DNA of 64,000 bases from Hyphomicrobiales bacterium. Its GTDB lineage: Bacteria; Pseudomonadota; Alphaproteobacteria; Rhizobiales; Kaistiaceae. Position 1 is the stretch's first letter, and each line of letters starts with the position of its first letter. Where the stretch lies: contig JAFKKF010000012.1 in NCBI GenBank assembly GCA_017305635.1, positions 124,001-188,000 on the forward strand, given 5' to 3'. Under the pieces are notes generated by a model. It was given only the letters and a program-made list of their open reading frames with translations. It did no database searches and had not been told where the DNA came from. A program made the position numbers and the translations under genes. Positions 19,895 to 27,860 of the stretch are shown here, piece by piece.

Positions 19895-22800
19895 TCAAAC
19901 GCCGGCGTCCGGGACAGGCCCGACGAGCCGCTCGAAACTGCCGCGGACGGCCTTCTCGCTGGCAAGAACATGGGCCTCGAGCGTGGCGAAATCGGGAAGC
20001 TGGCCGGCCTCGGCGAGGAGGCGCAGCAGCCCACCCGGCGCGGCTTCCGGATGAAAGGGCTGGTCGAGGCAAAGGCGGAGGACCTGGGTCAGCGCCTGAT
20101 GGAGGCGGAGTGCCGGCAGGAGGATCTCCGCCTCGCCAGCCGGGAGGATTTCCGCCTTCGCCGCCGCGGCGAGCACCGCATCAGTCTCGGTCGACAGGAT
20201 TTCCGGACGGTCATGGCCGTGGAGAAGCTGGAGATATTGCGCGACGAACTCGATATCGACGAGGCCGCCGGGCGCGACCTTCAGGTCCCACGCTCCCTCG
20301 CCGCCCTTGGCGTTATGGATCATGCCGCGCATCACGAGCACGTCTTGTGTCAATTTGGCGCGCTCGCGCGGCCGGCGGAGCACGCCGGCGATCTGCCTGC
20401 GCACCGTGGCCACGAGGCTCCGGTCGCCGGCAATGACCCGCGCGCGGGTGAGCGCCATGTGCTCCCAGGTCCAGGCGTCGCTCGCCTGATAGGTGGTGAA
20501 GGCGTCGATATGCGTGGCGATCGGCCCGGAATTGCCGGACGGCCGCAGGCGGAAATCGACGGCATAGAGCGGTCCCTCGGCCGTCGGGGTCGAGAGCGCG
20601 GCGACGACCCGCTGGGTGAGGCGGGCGAAATAGAGGCCGGCGGTGAGCGGGCGATCGCCGTCGGAGCCGGTCGCCTTGGGGTCGTGGTCATAGACCAGCA
20701 TCAGGTCGAGATCGGATGCTGCGGTCATCTCGCGCCCGCCGAGCTTGCCGAGCGCGACCAGCGCGACGCGGCCACGCTTCACCGTGCCGTGGGCGGCCTC
20801 GAATTCGTGCCGCGCGGCTTCGAGGAGCCGGGCCGAGAGCACCTCGGCAAGGTCGGCAAAAGCGTAGCCGGCGCGGCGCGCGTCGATGGCGCCGGCGAGC
20901 ACCCGCACGCCGATGAGGAACCACTGCTCCTGGCCGAAGATGCGGGCACGATCGAGGATCTCCTCGTAGGATCGCGCCTGTTCGAGAAATCCGGCGAGGC
21001 GTTTGCCGAGCATGTCGCGATCGGGGACGCGGCCGAAGAAGGCGGGCTCGAGCACCGCGTCGAGCACATGGGCGCGGCGGATCACCGTCTCGGCAAGGCG
21101 GGGCGCGGTCCCCATGATGGCGGCGATCAGATCAAGGAGGACGCCGCGATTGGAGCCGAGCAGCGAGAACAGCTGGACGCCGGCCGGCATGCGCGACAGG
21201 AACCGGTCGAAGGCGATGAAGGCGGCGTCCGCGTTGTCGCTGCGGGCGAGTGCGGCAAGCAGCGCCGGCGTGATCTCGGTGAGGCGCTCGCGGGCGGTTG
21301 CCGAGCGCATGGCGGGGTAGCGGCCGAAGTGCCAGGCCCGCACGGTGCGGATGACCTCCTGCGGCCGGCTATAGCCGAGGCGCGACAGGGTCTCCAGCGT
21401 GCCGGGATCGTCCTCGTCGCCGGTGAAGACAAGGCTGCCGCCCTCGGCGCCGAGCGAAGGCGCCGCCTCGAACAGGCGCGAATAGGCTTCGCCGACGCGG
21501 CGGAGCGTCGCCGTCAGGCCCTTGGCGAAGGCGGCCGTGCCGGCATGGCCGGCCATGCGCGCAATGACCGCAAGGCCCTCGTCGTCGTCGGGAAGCGTAT
21601 GGGTCTGCTCGTCGGCGACCATCTGCACGCAATGCTCGATCTCGCGGAGCTTGATGTAGGCCTCGGTGAGGCTCGTCGCCGTCTTCGCGTCGATCCATCC
21701 CTCCCGCGCAAGCTCGGCGAGCATCTGGAGCGTGCCGCGGCCGCGGAGCTGGGGATTGCGCCCGCCCGCGATCAGCTGCTGGGTCTGGACGAAGAACTCG
21801 ATCTCGCGGATGCCGCCGCGGCCGAGCTTGATGTTGTGGCCGGCGACCGCGACCTCGCCATGGCCGCGATAGTCATGGATCTGGCGCTTGATCGAGTGGA
21901 TGTCGGCGATGGCGGCGTAGTCGAGATATTTCCGCCAGATGTAGGGGACGAGCTCGGCGAGGAAGGCCTCGCCTGCCGGTGCGTCGCCGGCAACCGGCCG
22001 CGCCTTGATGAGCGCGGCGCGCTCCCAGTTCTGGCCGAGGCCCTCGTAGTACTGGAGGGCGGCGTCGGTCGACATGGCGATGTTGGTGGCGCCGGGGTCG
22101 GGACGAAGGCGGAGATCGACGCGGAAGACGTAGCCGTCGGCATCGCGTTCCTGGAGGATGCGCACGAGCCGCTTCGTCAGCCGGACGAAGAAGGGCACCG
22201 GCTCGGCATCGCCGGGCAAGCGCACCACCCGCGCGTCGTAGAGGACGATCAGGTCGATGTCGCTCGAATAGTTGAGCTCGGCGGCGCCGCATTTACCCAT
22301 GCCGAGGATGATCCAGCCCGATCCGGTCTCGGGATGGGTGGGATCGGGCAAGGCGATCTGGCCGGCCTCGCGCGCTTCATGAAGGATGAGGCGGACGGCG
22401 GCGCCGACGGCGGCATCGGCGAAGGCGGTGAGCGCGCCTGTGACCCCGGCCAGGTCCCAGACGCCGCCGAGATCGCAAAGCGCGGTGAGCAGCGCCAGCT
22501 CCTGCCGCGCGCGGCGCAGCGTGCGCATGAGCTTCGCCTCGTCGCTTCCCTTCCAGGCGCGCGCAGTGGCCGCGATGATCCGTCGCCGCGCGGCAGCAGG
22601 GTCGTCCGAGATCAGGCGGAGAAGACGCGCCGGATCGTCGAGCATCAGCGAGCGGAGGAAGGGCGAGCACTCCATCACCGCCGCGAGGAAAGGTGCGAGC
22701 GCTTCATTTTCCTTCAGCGCCCGGCTCAGATCGTCGGCCAGCCCCGCATCGCCGGCCGCTTCGGCCAGGTCCGCGAGACGGGGCTTCGCGACCTTCGCCG

Positions 22801-22897
22801 GCAGCGGGCGGATGCGCGGCGCCAGCGCCGATGCGAGGCCGGCAGAGGACGCGTTCTTGCGCGTATGTTTCTCAGAAGGCTTTAGGGAGGCCGGCAT
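19895..22897 (-). CDS. glnE: Bifunctional glutamine synthetase adenylyltransferase/deadenylase
   Basis: Adenylylates and deadenylylates glutamine synthetase in response to PII signals, switching off ammonium assimilation when nitrogen is plentiful. The 1000-residue protein has two nucleotidyltransferase modules: SSDIDLIVLYD near residue 210 (deadenylylation half) and ASDLDLMLVYDHD near residue 726 (adenylylation half), each followed by a helical domain. The start at 22897 (MPASLKPSEKHTRKN) lies inside the 3' end of hicA, overlapping it by 26 bp. Family N-termini vary, so a slightly later start is possible. Confidence 0.95.
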   Translation of the reverse strand: MPASLKPSEKHTRKNASSAGLASALAPRIRPLPAKVAKPRLADLAEAAGDAGLADDLSRALKENEALAPFLAAVMECSPFLRSLMLDDPARLLRLISDDPAAARRRIIAATARAWKGSDEAKLMRTLRRARQELALLTALCDLGGVWDLAGVTGALTAFADAAVGAAVRLILHEAREAGQIALPDPTHPETGSGWIILGMGKCGAAELNYSSDIDLIVLYDARVVRLPGDAEPVPFFVRLTKRLVRILQERDADGYVFRVDLRLRPDPGATNIAMSTDAALQYYEGLGQNWERAALIKARPVAGDAPAGEAFLAELVPYIWRKYLDYAAIADIHSIKRQIHDYRGHGEVAVAGHNIKLGRGGIREIEFFVQTQQLIAGGRNPQLRGRGTLQMLAELAREGWIDAKTATSLTEAYIKLREIEHCVQMVADEQTHTLPDDDEGLAVIARMAGHAGTAAFAKGLTATLRRVGEAYSRLFEAAPSLGAEGGSLVFTGDEDDPGTLETLSRLGYSRPQEVIRTVRAWHFGRYPAMRSATARERLTEITPALLAALARSDNADAAFIAFDRFLSRMPAGVQLFSLLGSNRGVLLDLIAAIMGTAPRLAETVIRRAHVLDAVLEPAFFGRVPDRDMLGKRLAGFLEQARSYEEILDRARIFGQEQWFLIGVRVLAGAIDARRAGYAFADLAEVLSARLLEAARHEFEAAHGTVKRGRVALVALGKLGGREMTAASDLDLMLVYDHDPKATGSDGDRPLTAGLYFARLTQRVVAALSTPTAEGPLYAVDFRLRPSGNSGPIATHIDAFTTYQASDAWTWEHMALTRARVIAGDRSLVATVRRQIAGVLRRPRERAKLTQDVLVMRGMIHNAKGGEGAWDLKVAPGGLVDIEFVAQYLQLLHGHDRPEILSTETDAVLAAAAKAEILPAGEAEILLPALRLHQALTQVLRLCLDQPFHPEAAPGGLLRLLAEAGQLPDFATLEAHVLASEKAVRGSFERLVGPVPDAGV

Positions 22898-23066
22898 CTT
22901 TCATGATCTTGTTTGCCGTGTGACGCGACCTGATCTTGACCGGGACCGTAAACGGCGTCTCGATACCGGGAGCTCGCCATATGTCATGGTCGCCGCGACC
23001 GTGGCGGACGAACCAGCATCCCGCTTCAAGAAGGCGCTTGCGGACGTCCTTGCCGTAGTCCTTCAC
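22872..23066 (-). CDS. hicA: HicA-family toxin (mRNA interferase type)
   Basis: A 64-residue protein of the HicA fold. The catalytic histidine region is HGRGDHDIWRAPG, with KSRHTAN-like sequence (IRSRHTANKIMKDAGLPKAF) at the C-terminus, typical of the rhizobial subgroup paired with DUF1902 proteins. HicA toxins cleave mRNA until neutralised. Its ATG overlaps the stop of the upstream antitoxin (ATGA), giving antitoxin-first order. Its 3' end contains the start of glnE, so toxin and adenylyltransferase genes are physically fused. Confidence 0.85.
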   Translation of the reverse strand: MKDYGKDVRKRLLEAGCWFVRHGRGDHDIWRAPGIETPFTVPVKIRSRHTANKIMKDAGLPKAF

Positions 23067-23308
23067 GCGGCCGCCGGAAGACGGATGCGCGTCCCGGCGT
23101 GAGCGACCACTTCAATCGGGAGATCGCCCGAATATTCGCTGCTGCCACTTTCCTCGATCAAATCCTGCACAGCCGCCGGAATCTTCTCGATCAGCTCCTC
23201 AAACGTATCCGCTTCGGCATTGAGGCCGGACAGATCGCTCGATTCAACGAACCAAACGCGCGCTTCCCCGTCCCGCGCGGCCTTCACGACGATGAGTTGG
23301 CTCGACAT
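23063..23308 (-). CDS. DUF1902 (HicB-like) antitoxin
   Basis: An 81-residue protein with the partial RNase H-like HicB fold: LIVVKAARDGEARVWFVESS then AEADTFEELIEKIPAAVQDL. Such proteins bind and block HicA. No separate DNA-binding domain is visible, so autoregulation is uncertain. The ATG at 23308 follows AGGAGAAACGGG. It overlaps hicA by 4 bp. The DNA just upstream (23309-23395), between it and the histidine kinase, contains several GTTGCAAC-like runs (CTGCAACACCGTGTGCAACA, GTTGCAACAGG) that may be its operator. Confidence 0.82.
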   Translation of the reverse strand: MSSQLIVVKAARDGEARVWFVESSDLSGLNAEADTFEELIEKIPAAVQDLIEESGSSEYSGDLPIEVVAHAGTRIRLPAAA

Positions 23309-23395
23309 CCCGTTTCTCCTGTTGCGCCATGTTGCACTCACTGCAACACCGTGTGCAACAGTTGCAACAGGCTCGTAAGATGCAGAGGCTCGCCA

Positions 23396-24793
23396 TCATC
23401 CACCTTTCAGCGGCAGCTTCACCGTCACCACCAGGCCCGGATTGGCGTCGCCGAGCTCGATGGTGCCGTGGTGCAGGCGGGCGACCGCCGCGACGAGGCT
23501 GAGGCCGAGGCCGCTGCCGGGGCGGGAACGGCTCTTCTCCAGCCGCACGAAGCGCTGGAGGACGCGGTCGCGCTCGGCCGCCGGAATGCCCTCGCCATTG
23601 TCGGCGACGGAAAGGACGAGATCCCCGTCCCCGGCGCGAACGCCGATGCGGATCAGGGTCGGCATGCCGCCACCTTCCGGATGCGCGTATTTGAGGGCGT
23701 TGTCGATGAGGTTGGCGACGGCCTGGCCGAGAAGCTCGCGGCTCGCCTTGAGCGTCACCGGCGCGGGGATGTCTACCTCGATCGCGGCGCCCTGCTCCTC
23801 GGCAACCGGCTCGTAGAGCTCGGCCACGTCGCGGACGATCTCGCCGGCCTCGACCTCGCTCATGGCGCCGTCGGGCGAGCCGGCCTCGATGCGGGCGATC
23901 ATCAGGAGCGCGTTGAAGGTCTGGATGAGGCGATCGGATTCCTCGATGGTCGATTCGAGCGCCTCGCGGTACCTGCCGCCGTCCTCGGGACCGGCGAGTG
24001 CCGCCTCGACCCGGTTGCGCAGCCGGGTCAACGGCGTCTTCAGGTCATGCGCGATGTTGTCGGAAACGTCCTTCAGGCCGTGGAGGAGCGCCTCGATGCG
24101 CTCGAGCATGGCATTGAGACTATCGGCAAGGCGGTCGAACTCGTCGCCGGTGCCGGTCACTTCGAGGCGGCCGGTGAGGTCGCCCGACATGATGCGGCGG
24201 CTGGTGGCGGAGACCGAATCGATCCGCTTCAGGACGCGGCGGGAGACGAAGAACCAGCTGATCAGCGCGAGGCCGATCATCAGCGCCACGGCCCAGGCGA
24301 GCGAACGGGCGATGATCTCGCTGAATTCACGCCGTTCGCCGAGGTCGCGGCCGACGAGCATGCGGAACCCACCGGGCAGCCGGAGCACCTGGACCAGGGC
24401 GAGCTGGTCCCTGGTGGAATCCTCCGACGTGCGCCGATAGGGCACCGTTATCGGCCCCATCCCCGGCTGTTCAAGGAGCGAGGACGGCACGTCGGAGACG
24501 TTGCCCGAAAGGATGCGGCCGCTGACGTCGGTGATCAGGTAGAGGCTCGCTCCCGGCTGGCGGCTGCGCTGGTCGATGGCATCGACGATCGCCATGAGGC
24601 CGCCGGACCGGCCCTGATCGGCAAGGCCGCGGATTTCCTCGCGGATCGTGTCCTCGAGCTGCTGGGTCAGCAGCGCATTGGTCGAATAGGAAATGTAGAG
24701 GACGAAGGCGACCGCGAAGATCGAGAACACCGCGAAATAGATCGCGGACAGCTTGAAGGCGGTGGTGCGGACGACCCTACCGAGCGACGTCAC
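23396..24793 (-). CDS. Membrane sensor histidine kinase (OmpR-type partner)
   Basis: A 465-residue inner-membrane kinase. Helices lie near residues 14-34 and 165-185 with a periplasmic sensor domain between, then HAMP, HisKA (NIAHDLKTPLTRLRNRVE) and HATPase (NLIDNALKYA, DNGEGIP, GSGLGLSLV). Its start overlaps the response regulator by 17 bp, so the two form one unit. They lie downstream of degP on the same strand, an arrangement suggesting an envelope-stress role, though the signal is unknown. The gene is followed by the inserted toxin-antitoxin pair. Confidence 0.9.
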   Translation of the reverse strand: MTSLGRVVRTTAFKLSAIYFAVFSIFAVAFVLYISYSTNALLTQQLEDTIREEIRGLADQGRSGGLMAIVDAIDQRSRQPGASLYLITDVSGRILSGNVSDVPSSLLEQPGMGPITVPYRRTSEDSTRDQLALVQVLRLPGGFRMLVGRDLGERREFSEIIARSLAWAVALMIGLALISWFFVSRRVLKRIDSVSATSRRIMSGDLTGRLEVTGTGDEFDRLADSLNAMLERIEALLHGLKDVSDNIAHDLKTPLTRLRNRVEAALAGPEDGGRYREALESTIEESDRLIQTFNALLMIARIEAGSPDGAMSEVEAGEIVRDVAELYEPVAEEQGAAIEVDIPAPVTLKASRELLGQAVANLIDNALKYAHPEGGGMPTLIRIGVRAGDGDLVLSVADNGEGIPAAERDRVLQRFVRLEKSRSRPGSGLGLSLVAAVARLHHGTIELGDANPGLVVTVKLPLKGG

Positions 24794-25457
24794 GGATCAT
24801 GTATCCGGCGCCCCTTACGGTATGGAGAAGAGGCTCGCCGAAGCCCTTGTCGATCTTGCTTCTCAGCCGCGAGATGTGGACATCGATCACATTGGTCTGC
24901 GGATCGAAGTGATAGTCCCAGACGTTCTCGAGGAGCATGGTGCGGGTGACGACCTGCCCGGCATGCTTCATCAGGTATTCGAGCAGCCGGAACTCGCGCG
25001 GCTGCAGCGGCACCGGCTTGCCGCCGCGGCTGACCGAGTGGCGGAGGCGGTCGAGCTCGAGATCGCCGGCGCGGTACACGGTCTCGACCTCGCCCGGCAG
25101 GCGGCGGCGGGCGAGCGCCTCGACGCGCGCGAGCAGCTCGGTAAAGGCATAGGGCTTGGAGAGATAGTCGTCGCCGCCGGCGCGCAGCCCGGTCACGCGA
25201 TCATCGACCTGGCCGAGGGCGGAGAGGATCAGGACCGGCGTATGGTCGCCGTTCCGGCGCAGCTCCTCGACGATGGAGAGGCCGTCGCGCTTCGGCAGCA
25301 TGCGGTCGACGACCAGCACGTCGTAGCCGCCCTCCCCGGCCATGTCGGCGCCGGTATCGCCGTCCGCCGCGTGGTCGGCGACATGGCCGGCCTCGCGCAG
25401 GGCCTTCACCAGGTAGGCGGCGGCTTCCTTGTCGTCTTCGATGAGCAGGATGCGCAT
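24777..25457 (-). CDS. OmpR/PhoB-family response regulator
   Basis: A 226-residue regulator. The receiver has the acidic pocket in IEDDKEAA, the phospho-acceptor aspartate in LVVDRMLPKRDG and the lysine in YLSKPYAF. The C-terminal winged helix reads REFRLLEYLMKHAGQVVTRT and NVIDVHISRLRSKID. It overlaps its kinase partner. It starts 142 bp after the degP stop, so it may be read from the degP promoter or its own. Targets are not known; degP is the obvious candidate. Confidence 0.93.
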   Translation of the reverse strand: MRILLIEDDKEAAAYLVKALREAGHVADHAADGDTGADMAGEGGYDVLVVDRMLPKRDGLSIVEELRRNGDHTPVLILSALGQVDDRVTGLRAGGDDYLSKPYAFTELLARVEALARRRLPGEVETVYRAGDLELDRLRHSVSRGGKPVPLQPREFRLLEYLMKHAGQVVTRTMLLENVWDYHFDPQTNVIDVHISRLRSKIDKGFGEPLLHTVRGAGYMIRDVAR

Positions 25458-25598
25458 GGCGGAGCGAGGTTCGAGGATTCGTCAGCCCAGAATAGCATCT
25501 CGCGGAACGAAGAGCGGCAGGCCGGGGGCCGGCCTGCCGCCTGCAGGGAGCAAAAGCCTCGGGGCGACGATCGAGATCTTCTGCACCCGTTGCGGGGT

Positions 25599-27098
25599 TC
25601 AGGTATGGGCGAAGGAGAGCGCGACGTAGCGCGTCTGGTCGCCCGACTGCACCCGAAGGAGGACCGCCTTGGAACCGCCGGCCTTGGCGTCGGCGACCTT
25701 CTTCTCGATGTCGGCCGGGGCCTTCACCGCGGTATCGCCGATCGAGAGGATGACGTCGCCCGGCTGGAGGCCGCGCTCGGCGGCCTGGCCATTCGGATCG
25801 ACGTCGGTCACCACGACGCCCTTGTTGTCGTCGGAGGGACCGAGCGCGAGGCCGAAGTCGCTGAGCGAGGACTGCGCTTCGCTGCCCGAGCCGTCATCCT
25901 GGTTCGACGCCAGCTGGTCGTCGCTCGGCAGCTTGCCGAGCTTGACCTCGACATCGTGGCTCGCGCCATCGCGCCAGTAGGTGATCTTCACCGAGGTGCC
26001 CGGCGCATAGGCGGCGATCTTGGCGGCGAGGTCGCGCGGGTTCTTGATCTCGTTGCCGTCGACGGCGGTGATCGCATCGCCCGCCTTCAGGCCAGCAGCG
26101 AGCGCCGGGCCATCCTTCTGCGGGTCCGCGACGAGGGCACCCTTGGTGCCGTCGAGCTTGATCGAGTCGGCGATCTCCTTCGAGATCGGCTGGATCTGCA
26201 CGCCGAGCCAGCCGCGGACGACGGTGCCATGCGCCTCGAGGTCGCCGATGACCTGCTTCACGGTGGAGGCCGGGATGTCGAAGGCGATGCCGACGCTGCC
26301 GCCCGAGGGCGAGAAGATCGCGGTGTTCACGCCGATCACTTCGCCGTTCATGTTGAAGGTCGGGCCGCCGGAATTGCCGCGGTTGACCGGCGCGTCGATC
26401 TGGATGAAGTCGTCATAGGGACCGGCGCCGATCTCGCGACCGCGGGCCGAGACGATGCCGGCGGTCACCGTGCCGCCGAGGCCGAAGGGATTGCCGACCG
26501 CGACCACCCAGTCGCCGACGCGGCTCTCCTTGTCGGCGAGCTTCACGTAAGTGAACTTGACGTCCTTGGCATCCACCTTGAGGAGTGCGAGGTCGGTCTT
26601 CTCGTCCTTGCCGACGACCTTGGCGGTATATTCGGTGCCGTCGTCGGTGATGACGGTGACCGACTGCTCCTTGTCGATGACGTGGTTGTTGGTGACCACG
26701 TAGCCGTCCTCGGAGATGAAGAAGCCCGAGCCGAGGGCCATGGAGGGCTGCGCCTTCGGCTTCATGCCGCCGGGACCCTGGCGGAACTGCTTGAAGAACT
26801 TCTCCATCGGCGAGCCCGGAGGCATGTCGAAGCCCGGCATGCCGTCGCCATCGGCGCTCACGTCGGAACGCAGCGACTTGACGCGCACGCTGACCACGGC
26901 CGGGCGGACCTTGTCGACGATGTCGGCGAAGCTGACCGGAGCGACGCCCTCGACACGGACCGGATCGGCCAGGGCAACATTCGGCGGGAAGAGCACGCCT
27001 TCGGCAACGATGCCGACGCCGAGGGCAAGCGCGACCGCCGTGCCGACGAGGGCGCGGCTGCGGAGCTTGCTGGGGCCGGTGGGGTTCTGGTCGGACAT
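25599..27098 (-). CDS. degP: Do-family periplasmic serine protease
   Basis: A 499-residue DegP/HtrA protease-chaperone that degrades misfolded envelope proteins. The N-terminus has a hydrophobic export or anchor segment (ALVGTAVALALGVGIVAEGV). The catalytic triad is visible: His139 in TNNHVID, Asp in DLALLKV and Ser243 in NRGNSGGP. Two PDZ domains follow (GWLGVQIQ region; GLQPGDVILSIGD). The ATG at 27098 (MSDQNPTGP) has GGAG at a good distance; a GTG five codons upstream is less likely. It sits between ccmH and a two-component pair on the same strand. Confidence 0.95.
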   Translation of the reverse strand: MSDQNPTGPSKLRSRALVGTAVALALGVGIVAEGVLFPPNVALADPVRVEGVAPVSFADIVDKVRPAVVSVRVKSLRSDVSADGDGMPGFDMPPGSPMEKFFKQFRQGPGGMKPKAQPSMALGSGFFISEDGYVVTNNHVIDKEQSVTVITDDGTEYTAKVVGKDEKTDLALLKVDAKDVKFTYVKLADKESRVGDWVVAVGNPFGLGGTVTAGIVSARGREIGAGPYDDFIQIDAPVNRGNSGGPTFNMNGEVIGVNTAIFSPSGGSVGIAFDIPASTVKQVIGDLEAHGTVVRGWLGVQIQPISKEIADSIKLDGTKGALVADPQKDGPALAAGLKAGDAITAVDGNEIKNPRDLAAKIAAYAPGTSVKITYWRDGASHDVEVKLGKLPSDDQLASNQDDGSGSEAQSSLSDFGLALGPSDDNKGVVVTDVDPNGQAAERGLQPGDVILSIGDTAVKAPADIEKKVADAKAGGSKAVLLRVQSGDQTRYVALSFAHT

Positions 27099-27243
27099 TT
27101 CTGAAGTCTCCACGTTATCGGCGCCCTTCTGGGTCTCGGTGGCGCCGTGTTGGTGGAAATATGGGTCCCGGCAGCTTACCGGGCACTGTCACGGGGATTA
27201 AACTTCCGTAATGTGCCGCGGCTTTTTCGGGGCAGGACGGCGC

Positions 27244-27855
27244 CTATTCGCGGCGCGCCATGAGCTCCTCGACCCGCGCCTTTTCATCGGCGCTCAAGGC
27301 GACCGAATCGCCGGCGCGGGCCCGGCGAAAGAGGCCGAAGGCCAGCAATCCGCCGAGGACGAGCACCGCCGGCGGGGCGGCCCAAAGCACGGCCGTGTGC
27401 CAGTTGAAGCGCGGCTTCAGGAGGATGAACTCGCCATAGCGGGCGACGAGGTAGTCGATCACCTCACCGTCCGAGTCGCCGGCGGCGAGGCGCTCGCGGA
27501 GGAGCACGCGGATATCGTGGGCGAGCCGGGCATCCGAATCGTCGATCGACTGATTCTGGCAGACCATGCAGCGCAGCTCCTCCGAGAGAGCGCGGGCTCG
27601 GGCCTCGAGAGCCGGGTCCTTCAGGATCTCGTCGGGGGTGACGGCGAGGGCCGCTCCGCCCAGCATCGCAAAGAAGAGCAGAGCGATCGGAGCGCGTATC
27701 CTCCCCCGCGAAGCGGGGGAGGGGGACCGCCGAAGGCGGTGGAGGGGGCGCGTGAAGGTCGCGACCGCGGCCGCCCCCTCCACCATCCTGCGGATGGTCC
27801 CCCTCCCCCGTCGCTTCGCGACAGGGGAGGATATTGCCCGCATATCGGCTCTCAT
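27244..27855 (-). CDS. ccmH: CcmH/CycL cytochrome c maturation protein with repeat-encoded N-terminus
   Basis: A periplasm-facing thiol protein that reduces apocytochrome c for heme attachment. The redox pair is Cys96 and Cys99 in LRCMVCQNQS; a C-terminal anchor helix (TAVLWAAPPAVLVLGGLLAF) follows. Normally the signal peptide is at the start, but here the export segment RAPIALLFFAMLGGAALA begins near residue 53. The preceding 50 codons read straight through a family B palindromic repeat. The ATG at 27855 lies just after the ccmF stop with GGAGTAGGGGG upstream, the only well-placed start. The total is 203 residues against about 150-165 normally. Whether the extended form is exported is open. 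Confidence 0.85.
   Translation of the reverse strand: MRADMRAISSPVAKRRGRGTIRRMVEGAAAVATFTRPLHRLRRSPSPASRGRIRAPIALLFFAMLGGAALAVTPDEILKDPALEARARALSEELRCMVCQNQSIDDSDARLAHDIRVLLRERLAAGDSDGEVIDYLVARYGEFILLKPRFNWHTAVLWAAPPAVLVLGGLLAFGLFRRARAGDSVALSADEKARVEELMARRE
27700..27830. repeat. Family B palindromic repeat inside the ccmH reading frame
   Basis: CCTCCCCCGCGAAGCGGGGGAGG at one end and its near-inverse CCCTCCCCCGTCGCTTCGCGA...GGGGAGG at the other enclose the inner arms CCGCCGAAGGCGG and CCACCATCCTGCGGATGG. Its length is 131 bp. It lies between the ccmH start codon and signal peptide and keeps the frame open. Confidence 0.85.
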
Positions 27856-27860
27856 GCCCC

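Noticed and set aside
19970..22885. 971-codon plus-strand frame opposite glnE
   Set aside because: Mirrors glnE codon bias; no recognisable domains, so not a gene.
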